A DNA stretch of 36,342 nucleotides from Candidatus Uhrbacteria bacterium (GTDB lineage: Bacteria; Patescibacteriota; Patescibacteriia; UBA9934; UBA11717), in assembly GCA_003509895.1 (NCBI GenBank), contig DOMJ01000004.1, positions 1 through 36,342 of the forward strand. The letters run 5' to 3'. The notes under the pieces are model-generated. The model was not told the DNA's origin. It saw only the letters and a program-made list of their open reading frames with translations, and made no database searches. The position numbers and the translations under genes are program-made. Positions 20,919-28,912 of this stretch are shown here, one piece after another (the first letter of the stretch is position 1; every line of letters starts with the position of its first letter).

Positions 20919-21281
20919 TCAGATGCCAGAGATCTCCCGCACACGCGGGAGGAGTGGTAGAACGTCGTAGAGGAGCAGGCGGGAGTGGTGCCTGCCGGAG
21001 AGCTCTTGGAGGATCATCTCCTCGTGTCGAAGACACAGGAGCAACGTCACTCGAAGGTGCGTCAGATCACTTTCACCGTGTATTCCTATGATCTTCCTGC
21101 CGCGGTGGTGGTGAAGATGTGTCGGCGGGAACTCGCCGTTCTCAAGAAGCCTCGGTGTGAACGGGCTTCCGTTCTTGAGTGGTGCATCGCCGTCCAGACG
21201 CTGTGCGAGCGTCGCCCTATCGACGATTCCACCAAAACGATCAAGTTTCCACCACCAAACTCGGTTTTTCAAGTCGGGCAT
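20919..21281 (-). CDS. GC-rich small ORF, 120 residues, strand uncertain
   Basis: Start at 21281 because AGGAG stands 6 nt before that ATG. The protein begins MPDLKNRVWWWKLDRFGGIV and ends LLPRVREISGI; it is rich in Arg, His and Leu and no family is recognised. A TGTGATACC extended -10-like element lies at about 21338-21346, resembling the ncRNA promoters at 4729-4757. However, the codon-aligned plus-strand frame 20985-21389 (GTG start, AGGAG 9 nt upstream, containing QITFTVYSYDLPAAVVVKMC) also reads like protein, and a hairpin with a T-rich tail at 21418-21445 would suit plus transcription. Only one is likely to be real. Confidence 0.45.
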   Translation of the reverse strand: MPDLKNRVWWWKLDRFGGIVDRATLAQRLDGDAPLKNGSPFTPRLLENGEFPPTHLHHHRGRKIIGIHGESDLTHLRVTLLLCLRHEEMILQELSGRHHSRLLLYDVLPLLPRVREISGI

Positions 21282-21532
21282 GATCACTCCTCAGATGTTT
21301 CGGCTGCCCCTGCCGTAGGGTGTCTTGCGACCCAAAAAGGTATCACAAAAGACGCCTTTTCGTCTAGGCGGCAGTGGCCTCGTATTTAACGACTCAACGA
21401 CAGGGTCACTAAATGCACATGAGTGAACACTCGTGTGTTTTGTTCTTCATTCTTCAATGTATCAAAATATCAACGGCAAAGGTCATAACCGTCCCTGCGG
21501 GTTTGTTGTCGTTGCCACTCGCCATCGCGTGG

Positions 21533-21570
21533 ATAAAAAGTTTAAGCCCCCAACCGGAAGGTGGAGGCTT
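21533..21570 (-). terminator. Terminator of the exported-protein gene
   Basis: Stem AAGCCCCCAACC with GGTGGAGGCTT (21544-21555 with 21560-21570, one mismatch and one bulge) followed by CTTTTTAT on the minus strand. The remainder of 21390-21590 holds no gene. Confidence 0.65.
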
Positions 21571-21590
21571 GTCGTCGTTATTTGCCCTTG

Positions 21591-22106
21591 TTACTTGCAG
21601 ACCTGGCTCAAATCTGCCACAGAAGACAGAGCACCCTTGGCCTGCATGACTTTCAGGACGTCCCGATTGAGTCCCCCAAACTCCTCAGACACCCTGGTAA
21701 AGTGCCGGATCAGCTTCTCAAACTCCTTTTCAACCGCTAAATACCGGAACTCCGTGTACGGACGCTTGAGCTCCGCCTTGAAGGCGCTCAGCTCAAAGCG
21801 GTCGTATTCCCTATCGTCCAGGAAGATCTGGACCCCCATCACGGCAAGGATGAAGAGATTCTCATCCGCGTAACCTGTATCTCTGTTTGAGACCAACAGA
21901 GCCAGCGTTGCACGTGCCGTCTTCCAGAACTCTGCGTGCTTCTTGTAGAGCTGTTCCAGCTCCCAGGTCCTACACAGAATCTCCAGATCCATCGGTACTT
22001 GAGCAGACGGGGTCTTTTCGACCGCCCCCTCCGGCGTGGATAGCACCCTCGCCGGAAGCAGCACTCCAACCAACACCATCATCAATAAAAGCGACTTCCC
22101 TCGCAC
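21591..22106 (-). CDS. Exported helical protein of unknown function
   Basis: 171 residues from the GTG at 22106, fixed by AGGAG five nt upstream; a longer frame from 22193 would start over the promoter. The N-terminus is a signal peptide (MRGKSLLLMMVLVGVLLPARV, probable cleavage near VLS/TPEG). The mature part is soluble and largely helical (LEILCRTWELEQLYKKHAEF; FEKLIRHFTRVSEEFGG) with two Cys, one near the start and one just before the C-terminal Lys. No domain is recognised. It is a monocistronic GC-rich unit with its own TTGACA-type promoter and terminator, like the 17939 and 28913 genes. Confidence 0.75.
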   Translation of the reverse strand: MRGKSLLLMMVLVGVLLPARVLSTPEGAVEKTPSAQVPMDLEILCRTWELEQLYKKHAEFWKTARATLALLVSNRDTGYADENLFILAVMGVQIFLDDREYDRFELSAFKAELKRPYTEFRYLAVEKEFEKLIRHFTRVSEEFGGLNRDVLKVMQAKGALSSVADLSQVCK

Positions 22107-22152
22107 GATGTCTCCTTGTAAACCTGTACCGATCACGAAAGCGAACAAAGCG

Positions 22153-22181
22153 ACAGTAAGGGAATGCCGTCGGTTTGTCAA
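22153..22181 (-). promoter_or_regulatory. Promoter of the exported-protein gene
   Basis: TTGACA (22176-22181), 17-bp spacer, TACTGT (22153-22158) on the minus strand, about 46 nt before the GTG start. Confidence 0.6.
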
Positions 22182-22196
22182 TGGTTCTCTCACTTT

Positions 22197-23861
22197 TTAC
22201 GCGCCAAACTTTTTTGCCTCTGTGTGCCAAGAGCGCTTTGCCGTTTTCTTTTTTTTCAGCAGCTCGGAAAAAAACGCTCCTCCCATTACGCTCGGCACAA
22301 TCACAAACGTCGCTCCCCGTTTATACAATGAGTCCGCGTCTACGCTACTACGCGCCGTTACAATCACCACCGTTTTTGCCTTTTTTCTACCCACGAACCC
22401 TAAAATCTCCTCATTCACTTCCCTGTCCGGAATCGTAGAAACAATCAGCTTTGCCTTATGAGCTTGTACCGTATATAAAAGCTCTTCGTTAGAAACATCA
22501 CCATACGTTGCACGTACAGGAAAATCATTCAACCGTTCTATTTGATGTGGGTCGTAATCCACAACTAAAACGTCTTTGTGAACCCCCAGAAGAGATGACA
22601 AAATAGCCGCTCCCATATCTTGATACCCAAAAAGTAAAATCGCTGCGGCCCTTTCTCTTTTTCCATCACTTCCTTGCTGTTGTGGCGCCATCCATTCAAA
22701 GAGCCATCCAATTTTTTTGTAAATATGTTCACCATACAAAATAAGATAAGAGGAAATGGCAATCGTTACCATTCCAACAACGGTCGCCAGAGGTAATACG
22801 GTGGGATCAATCAACCCTGCAGCGATTCCACCCGCCAACACAATAAAAGAAAATTCGCTAATTTGTGCCACGGTCGCGCCCGTCATAAATCCCGCGCGAG
22901 GGTGATACCCTATAAAACGCAAAAGTGGCATCACAATCAACGGCTTCCCAATCAACACAAAAAGACTAAAGATAAGCGCCGGAAACCACACCGTTTGTAG
23001 TGAATCAAACGAAAGGTTTGTACCCAGCACAATAAAGAAGATAATGAGAAAGAAATCACGCAGTGGCTTGATTTTTAATTCAATTTCTCGATGGAAGCCT
23101 GTCCCCGCCAAAGAAATACCGGCCAGAAGCGCGCCAATCTCAATACCAAATCCCAGAAAAAAGAGAGCGCTTGTAACCACAAAGCACCAACCGATCGCCG
23201 TCAAAAAGAGCAGCTCCTGCAAACGGGCCGCATACCGAAACAGGCGAGGCAAAAGAAAGCGCGCCACAAACCACAATCCAATTAACACCACTCCCGCCTT
23301 GAGCAAGGAGGTAGAAATTAACTCGCCTAAACTACCGCCATCGCGTAGTGCCCCCAACACCAGCAGCAACCCCATTGCCAACAAATCCTGAACAATCAAA
23401 ATACCAACGCTCAATTTTCCGTGCAGTCGCTCAAGTTCCTCCTTATCTGCAAGCAACTTGACCACAACAATGGTACTGGAAAACGCAAAGGCGATCCCTA
23501 AAAAAAGACTTGTCGTCGCCGTAAATCCAAGCAGCGTTCCCACAGCAAAACCAAGACCCGCCGTAAGGAACGTTTGTCCCAGTCCAACCAAAATCGCCAC
23601 CGATCCAATCTCCTTCATGCGGCGCCAGTCCAAATTCATTCCAACAAGAAACAGTAGGAAGGCAATGCCCACCTCAGAAAAAGCAAGCATTGTTTCCGTC
23701 TGATGCACAAATCCCAAGACTCCGGGACCAATCATAAGCCCGGCCAACATATAAGCAATAATAAGCGGCTGCCTGATTCTAAAAGCCAATAAGGCCAAAC
23801 CACTGGCAATAATGATTACAAACGCAATCTGCAAAAAAATATTTTGAAGGAGAAACTCCAT
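22197..23861 (-). CDS. CPA2-family cation:proton antiporter with TrkA-N domain
   Basis: 554 residues. The N-terminal ~380 residues form a polytopic antiporter domain with the family's repeated helices (ASGLALLAFRIRQPLIIAYMLAG, LLFLVGMNLD, FSSTIVVVKLLADK, VQDLLAMGLLLVLG). At about residue 405 a cytoplasmic Rossmann domain begins, AAAILLFGYQDMGAAIL, then VLVVDYDPHQIERLN with the ribose-binding Asp435. This matches KefB/KefC- and YbaL-like K+/H+ antiporters gated by nucleotide. The usual GxGxxG is here G412-x-Q-x-x-G417. It ends in a short basic tail. One base after the kinase gene stop, so last gene of the ftsI-murF-kinase-antiporter transcript. Confidence 0.92.
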   Translation of the reverse strand: MEFLLQNIFLQIAFVIIIASGLALLAFRIRQPLIIAYMLAGLMIGPGVLGFVHQTETMLAFSEVGIAFLLFLVGMNLDWRRMKEIGSVAILVGLGQTFLTAGLGFAVGTLLGFTATTSLFLGIAFAFSSTIVVVKLLADKEELERLHGKLSVGILIVQDLLAMGLLLVLGALRDGGSLGELISTSLLKAGVVLIGLWFVARFLLPRLFRYAARLQELLFLTAIGWCFVVTSALFFLGFGIEIGALLAGISLAGTGFHREIELKIKPLRDFFLIIFFIVLGTNLSFDSLQTVWFPALIFSLFVLIGKPLIVMPLLRFIGYHPRAGFMTGATVAQISEFSFIVLAGGIAAGLIDPTVLPLATVVGMVTIAISSYLILYGEHIYKKIGWLFEWMAPQQQGSDGKRERAAAILLFGYQDMGAAILSSLLGVHKDVLVVDYDPHQIERLNDFPVRATYGDVSNEELLYTVQAHKAKLIVSTIPDREVNEEILGFVGRKKAKTVVIVTARSSVDADSLYKRGATFVIVPSVMGGAFFSELLKKKKTAKRSWHTEAKKFGA

Positions 23862-23862
23862 A

Positions 23863-25602
23863 CTAGGCGGCGAGGTGTTGTTGATCTCCCTTATTGCCCT
23901 CTTCCGACGATTGGCTCGGTTGACGTTTGCCCAGCAGGTCTTGCAGTTCTGTCCATTCGCTTTCTGTGAGCGGTCTCTCTACCAATTGCCTCTGGCGCGC
24001 CTCTTCAATAAGCATGTCTATTTCTTGCCTCTCCGCTCCCTCCAACTCAACAGGCTCTAAAAGCGGCGGCCCTCCAATCGTTGCAAGAACATCCTGTGCC
24101 AAGATACACACAATCTCCGCATCCTCACGCGTGCGAATTGCAGCACATTCTTTTTTTAACAAGGCTATTTGGTATCCTCGCTCGGCCTCCGCATCTCCAT
24201 TGTACAGGGCAAACTGTTTATCCACGGCGTCTACCAAGCGTTGAGCCTCCTGTTTTGTTTGCGTTTCTCCTTCCTCGGCCAATGCCAACACCTCTTTTTG
24301 ACGCACAAAATCATACTCCCTTTCCTCAAACAACTCGTCCAGGATATCCGAAAGCGTTTCCGATAGCACATGCATGTCCATTCCTAGTCCATCGGCGTAT
24401 TTTTGCCAGGCTGCAACACGTTCTCCCTTCTCTGCGTTTGCATGCGGCAAAACAATATCCCATGTCAATTCTGCCAGTCGCAATTCTGCAGGGCTCAACG
24501 GTTGCCCCGTTTGTTGCGTAATAAATGTTTGAATCGATTCGCGACTTGTTGCCGTTTTATAAAACGTTCCATGGATTTGCTCTTCTATTTGTACAAGTAG
24601 GGGCCGCTGTATTTTAATCCGATCAAGGGAAACAAGGCGCAACCACCGCGCTAAGCACATGCCAAGGGAATACAGGTCTTCCAACGACTTTTGTTGCATA
24701 CCGCCAGCATAGATCTCCGGCGCTGCATAGCGCGGGGTTCCACTAAAATCGTCTTTTCTTCTTGGCACATCTATGTGCTCCGCTAAACCAAAGTCCACCG
24801 CGCGCGCCAAATGCGGCAGTTCCTGATCCATGCGAATATTGTTGGGCTTAATGTCTCCATGAGACCAGCCGAGGCGATGTAGGCTCTGTATGTGCTGTAC
24901 CACCGATTCCATGGCAACCGCCCCTATTGCCCTCTCTGTGTGCGCCCTGTCTGCCGTGTTATAAAAATCAAATGCGTCTAATGATGCCTGCATATCTTCT
25001 CCCGGTAAAAACGCCAGCAGCATACCAAGCGCTCGCTCACCATGCGCATCTTCTACGCGTCGCAGGTCTTGTAGTGCGCCAATTTTTATAGAAGCCGCAA
25101 TCTCTTGTTCAAGATGTCTTTTTCTGTCTCCAATCTGCTCAATGTCAGTGCGTAACTCTGCTCCAGACGGCAGACTTGCCACTTCCTTATAATGTTTTTC
25201 TATTTCCTTTCGTGAGGGTTCGTAGAGATATTTCATGGCAGCCACACGCCCGCGTGGTCCGATCATGGCTCGCTCCCATCCGGCGCGAGGAGTCTGACGC
25301 ACCCGAAACACCTCTCCAAAAGCCCCTCTCCCAAGACGATCCTCAACATGCCAATCCTTACCAAATAATTGCACAAATTCTTCTTGTTGCTCGAGTGAAA
25401 ATAAACTCGCAGATTCTATCATCTGCACCGGAAACACCTCCAATGCGACTCCTTCATTCTCCGTAAGAGCATGCGGTAATTCTTTTTCCTCGGTGAGATC
25501 TATCTCCGCACTCTCCTCTGATAATTCCAATTCCCCCGCACGTGCGGCCTTACGCGCGGCGGTTTCTTCTGCCCAGCCTACATGATGTCCTCCAAAATCC
25601 AT
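23863..25602 (-). CDS. Hanks-type serine/threonine protein kinase
   Basis: 579 residues. A ~80-residue acidic N-terminal part precedes a complete kinase domain: Gly loop GRGAFGEV (91-98), Lys124 in VAAMKY, catalytic loop HGDIKPNN (248-255, Asp250, Asn255), DFG (270-272) and GTPRYAAPE (288-296). From about residue 370 to the end there is a long charged helical region (LDELFEEREYDFVRQKEVLALAEEGETQTKQEAQRL) with no PASTA repeats and no membrane segment, so unlike PknB it should be cytoplasmic. A ~60-residue insert lies between the lysine and the catalytic loop. Packed between murF and the antiporter, it may couple cell-wall growth and ion transport; its substrates are unknown. Confidence 0.92.
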   Translation of the reverse strand: MDFGGHHVGWAEETAARKAARAGELELSEESAEIDLTEEKELPHALTENEGVALEVFPVQMIESASLFSLEQQEEFVQLFGKDWHVEDRLGRGAFGEVFRVRQTPRAGWERAMIGPRGRVAAMKYLYEPSRKEIEKHYKEVASLPSGAELRTDIEQIGDRKRHLEQEIAASIKIGALQDLRRVEDAHGERALGMLLAFLPGEDMQASLDAFDFYNTADRAHTERAIGAVAMESVVQHIQSLHRLGWSHGDIKPNNIRMDQELPHLARAVDFGLAEHIDVPRRKDDFSGTPRYAAPEIYAGGMQQKSLEDLYSLGMCLARWLRLVSLDRIKIQRPLLVQIEEQIHGTFYKTATSRESIQTFITQQTGQPLSPAELRLAELTWDIVLPHANAEKGERVAAWQKYADGLGMDMHVLSETLSDILDELFEEREYDFVRQKEVLALAEEGETQTKQEAQRLVDAVDKQFALYNGDAEAERGYQIALLKKECAAIRTREDAEIVCILAQDVLATIGGPPLLEPVELEGAERQEIDMLIEEARQRQLVERPLTESEWTELQDLLGKRQPSQSSEEGNKGDQQHLAA

Positions 25603-25604
25603 AC

Positions 25605-26906
25605 TTATGTGCTAAGCCATTTTCCATATTGTCGCACAAGCACTTCCGGCGCCTTGAGCGGTTCCGCCATAAGCTCCTTTACAATCTTTTCCATGCGTGC
25701 ACCCTGTGATCCTTTTACCAACAAAACGTCGCCTCGCTTCATGCGCTCTTGCAAAAATCGTCCGGCATCAACCGAGTTGGCATAGGTATACACCTGCGTT
25801 TGCGCCATCCCATGTTCCAATGCGGAGCGCGCAGCATCTCGTGCGTGTTCACCAACCGTCACAAAAAGATCAATCGGCAGTGAGGCGACGTGCTTCCCTA
25901 CATCTGCGTGCGCCTGTTTAGAATATCGACCTAACTCGAGCATATCTCCAATTGCGGCAATCCGCTGAGAGATTGGATTAATCGGAACGCTGCAGAGTAC
26001 CTCTAAGGCTGCATGAACGGCTTCGGGCGATGCGTTATACGTGTCGTCTATAAGCAGGGCAGCGATAATGCCGGGTAACAACCGTAATCGACCCGGCATG
26101 GGCACATAGTTGGCAACATTTTTTGCAATGGTGTCCGGCGACAATCCAAGCTGTAACGCAACCGCCGCGCCCGCCAAAACGGACCGTACATGCGTATCTC
26201 CAATCACGTCCTTCATCACCACGGGCACGGAATCCCTTCCCATTTTTAATAAAAACGTAAGCCGAGATAGTGATTCACCTACAAGCGTCTCTCCATTTGG
26301 CCGCATGTCTACATGAATATCTTGCGCGGTGATATCTGCCAATCCAAGTCCGTAACTCACCACGGAACCTTTCGCGAGATGGCACATATCCGCCACGTTA
26401 CCATCATCGGCGTTTAAAATAGCAATCCCGTCTGCCGCAAGACCACGAATAAGTGATCCCTTTTCTTCCTTCACGTCCTCTAATGTGCCAAAAAATTCTG
26501 CGTGCGCCACTCCCACGGCCGTCACTACCGCTATGTAGGGCTTGGCAATCTGACACAGGTATTGAATATCTCCACGTGCGTCCGCGCCGTACTCAAGCAC
26601 CAAAATCTCCGGATAATTATGTGCGCCACCCAAAGAACAACGCCAGCCGCGCCAAAGCACGGCTAGCCATCCAAAAAACGAACGCCCCGGAGACCGTTCA
26701 CCCAAAATAGTCAGGGGAACGCCAATCTCATTGTTATAGTTTTCCCCTGTTGCTCGTACGCGACGCGTGGAACCAATCGCCGCCACAATAGCATGGCGCG
26801 TAGATGTTTTACCCACGGACCCGGTAATGGCAATAACTTTCGGCTTGTAAGCGCGAAGTGTTTTTTTAGCAAGGTGTGCAAGAACTCGTTGAAGAAGATG
26901 TTTCAT
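25605..26906 (-). CDS. murF: UDP-N-acetylmuramoyl-tripeptide--D-alanyl-D-alanine ligase
   Basis: 433 residues from the ATG at 26906; the TTG three codons upstream is less likely. MurF adds D-Ala-D-Ala to the UDP-MurNAc-tripeptide, the last cytoplasmic step of peptidoglycan precursor synthesis. The Mur-ligase P-loop is VIAITGSVGKTSTRHAI (about 24-40), then NYNNEIGVPLTIL, LVLEYGADARGDIQYL and the C-terminal LLIDDTYNASPEAVHAALEVL and AAIGDMLELG, typical of MurF. The usual N-terminal substrate domain is much reduced: the P-loop comes within 30 residues rather than ~100, a shortened form. Next to ftsI, as in division/wall clusters. Confidence 0.9.
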   Translation of the reverse strand: MKHLLQRVLAHLAKKTLRAYKPKVIAITGSVGKTSTRHAIVAAIGSTRRVRATGENYNNEIGVPLTILGERSPGRSFFGWLAVLWRGWRCSLGGAHNYPEILVLEYGADARGDIQYLCQIAKPYIAVVTAVGVAHAEFFGTLEDVKEEKGSLIRGLAADGIAILNADDGNVADMCHLAKGSVVSYGLGLADITAQDIHVDMRPNGETLVGESLSRLTFLLKMGRDSVPVVMKDVIGDTHVRSVLAGAAVALQLGLSPDTIAKNVANYVPMPGRLRLLPGIIAALLIDDTYNASPEAVHAALEVLCSVPINPISQRIAAIGDMLELGRYSKQAHADVGKHVASLPIDLFVTVGEHARDAARSALEHGMAQTQVYTYANSVDAGRFLQERMKRGDVLLVKGSQGARMEKIVKELMAEPLKAPEVLVRQYGKWLST

Positions 26907-26933
26907 ACAGGACAAAAACGCAGCTCTAAACGG

Positions 26934-28751
26934 CTATCGTTCTGGGGGAATTTGTTTATAGTGTAGCAGAAAATCCGCAATCTCCCCAAACAGAGGAGCG
27001 GCTGTTCCCGTGGCCCATTGGGAAGAACGCGGGTGATCAATACGCGTCAGCATCACAAACCGAGGATCGCGTGCCGGACCGTATCCCACAAATGTAGCAA
27101 TCGTCTCATCTGACTTGTAGCCCGTGCCACTGTCATTGGCCACCTGTGCCGTTCCTGTTTTTCCAGCGATATAGTATCCATCCACCTTCGCCGGACCCGC
27201 ATGCCCATTTTCTACCACGGAGACAAGCATTGCCGTTACAAGTTGGGCTGTTTTTGACGAGATCACTTGGCGCAATTGTTCTGGTTCTGTCGCCTCTACT
27301 GTTCCATCCGGATATCGAATCTCCTTTACAATGTAGGGTTGCATCATCGCTCCTCCGTTTGCAAGGGCCGTAAAAGCGCGTGCCATTTGTAGCGGAGTAA
27401 CCGTTAATCCTTGCCCGTAAGAGCTTGTTGCCGAGTAAATTTCTTGCCCTTTATCCACAGCGCTAATTTCTCCCTGTACCTCACTGTTGAGTGGGATACC
27501 GATCGCTTCACCAAATCCAAAGTCATGCACATACCGCGCAAACACATCCCCGCCCATTTTGCGCATCACAAAAATCATTCCGGTATTGAGCGACCTTTCC
27601 AGCACATTTGTCATTGTTTGGATACCGTTTGCCTTTAAGTCAGAATTGCGAATCGTAAAACGATCAATTTTTTCTTCACCTGTATCGTTGTAGGTCATAT
27701 TGGGCGTTACCACTCCCGAATCTAACCCCGCCGCCATAATCAATGGTTTAAAAACAGAACCCGGTTCATACGCAGAAAAAATCGTCTGATTATTATATGT
27801 TGCAACCGATTCAACCTCGCTGTAAGCGTTTGGATTATAGGTTGGCACTCCACACATGGCCCAAATAGCTCCCGTTTTTGCATCCAAAATAATCAGTGAT
27901 CCACTATCGGCATCAAATCGATCTACGTTCTCTTGCAGCTTTGTGCAGGCAACGTGCTGAATAGTGCGATCAAGCGTTAACACAAGATCGGCACCGTCCT
28001 GCGCACTTTGCAAGTTGCGTGCACCTATACTGATCCAGTTTCCTTTTGCATCCAATTCAGAAAACAAAAACCCAGGCTGACCCGCAAGCGTCTCATTAAA
28101 GTATCCTTCCAAGCCGTATTTCCCACTGGATGTTCCATCGGCATCTTCACTCACAAACCCGGTTATATGGGCCGTTGTTTCCTCTTCCGGGTAATAGCGA
28201 AATTGTTCACGGAGCAAATGAATTCCCGAAAGATTCGCCAAATGAATCTCATTGCCGACTTCCTCCGATACGCGGCGTTTAATCGGTTCGTATGGGTCGT
28301 CGGCTTTTTGAAGTTGTGCCAAAACGCGATCATATTCGGATGGGCTTTGTTCTGTTTTTCCCTCCTCGTTTATAGATTCAACAACCTCGTGAGACAATCC
28401 GAGGATATCGGAAAGCACCTGCGCCGTTCTGACAGGGTCGTCCACCTTGCGCGGCTCCGCCCAAACCAGGTTAAGATATTGATTTGTGGCAATGGCGACC
28501 TCTGTTCCATTTGCATCCTGCACAATAAGGGATCCACGTTGTGGGTAGAGATCTTTGTAGAGCTCCCGTTGACCACTCGCCAATGCCTCATACACTCCAT
28601 GTTTGAGCACCTGTAAGTACCCAAGACGGACAATTAAAATCGCCGCCGCCAAAAAAAATCCCGCCTGCAAAAGCCGAATACGGCGTGGATGTATAGCCGA
28701 CACGGAACGTTTGCCGTAATGCGTACGTGTTTTAGAGGTTTTTTGTGTCAT
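26934..28751 (-). CDS. ftsI: Penicillin-binding protein (FtsI/PBP2-type transpeptidase)
   Basis: 605 residues. It cross-links peptidoglycan, most likely in division. A basic N-terminus leads to one membrane anchor (about 27-43, LLQAGFFLAAAILIVRL). The PBP dimerisation domain starts LYPQRGSLIVQDANG, and the transpeptidase domain carries all three motifs: Ser332-x-x-Lys335 in YEPGSVFKP, SLN at 387-389 and KTG at 531-533. SYGQGLTVTPLQMARAF is also typical. No C-terminal PASTA domain. A FtsI/PbpB identity rests on linkage to murF; an elongation PBP2 role is not excluded. An extended -10 lies 8 nt before the ATG with no Shine-Dalgarno. First gene of a four-gene transcript. Confidence 0.93.
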   Translation of the reverse strand: MTQKTSKTRTHYGKRSVSAIHPRRIRLLQAGFFLAAAILIVRLGYLQVLKHGVYEALASGQRELYKDLYPQRGSLIVQDANGTEVAIATNQYLNLVWAEPRKVDDPVRTAQVLSDILGLSHEVVESINEEGKTEQSPSEYDRVLAQLQKADDPYEPIKRRVSEEVGNEIHLANLSGIHLLREQFRYYPEEETTAHITGFVSEDADGTSSGKYGLEGYFNETLAGQPGFLFSELDAKGNWISIGARNLQSAQDGADLVLTLDRTIQHVACTKLQENVDRFDADSGSLIILDAKTGAIWAMCGVPTYNPNAYSEVESVATYNNQTIFSAYEPGSVFKPLIMAAGLDSGVVTPNMTYNDTGEEKIDRFTIRNSDLKANGIQTMTNVLERSLNTGMIFVMRKMGGDVFARYVHDFGFGEAIGIPLNSEVQGEISAVDKGQEIYSATSSYGQGLTVTPLQMARAFTALANGGAMMQPYIVKEIRYPDGTVEATEPEQLRQVISSKTAQLVTAMLVSVVENGHAGPAKVDGYYIAGKTGTAQVANDSGTGYKSDETIATFVGYGPARDPRFVMLTRIDHPRSSQWATGTAAPLFGEIADFLLHYKQIPPER

Positions 28752-28759
28752 TTGCCTTT

Positions 28760-28768
28760 AGTATACCA
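28760..28768 (-). promoter_or_regulatory. Extended -10 promoter (TGGTATACT) of ftsI operon
   Basis: TGGTATACT on the minus strand, 8 nt before the ftsI ATG; it lies back-to-back with the divergent promoter at 28771. Confidence 0.65.
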
Positions 28769-28770
28769 CC

Positions 28771-28799
28771 TTGACAAAATCCGCATTTTCTGATAGGTT
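28771..28799 (+). promoter_or_regulatory. Promoter of the 715-residue GC-rich gene
   Basis: TTGACA (28771-28776), 17-bp spacer, TAGGTT (28794-28799); leader of about 105 nt, then AGGAGG before the ATG. Only 2 bp separate it from the ftsI -10 box. Confidence 0.65.
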
Positions 28800-28912
28800 A
28801 GACCGTCACATTCCGTCTGAGGTTTGTGCAAAATTCACCAGAAGCAGGCCTGTTTAAGGCTATGCAACACATTTAATTTGATCTGCGCCTACGTGCGCGA
28901 GAGGAGGACGCG

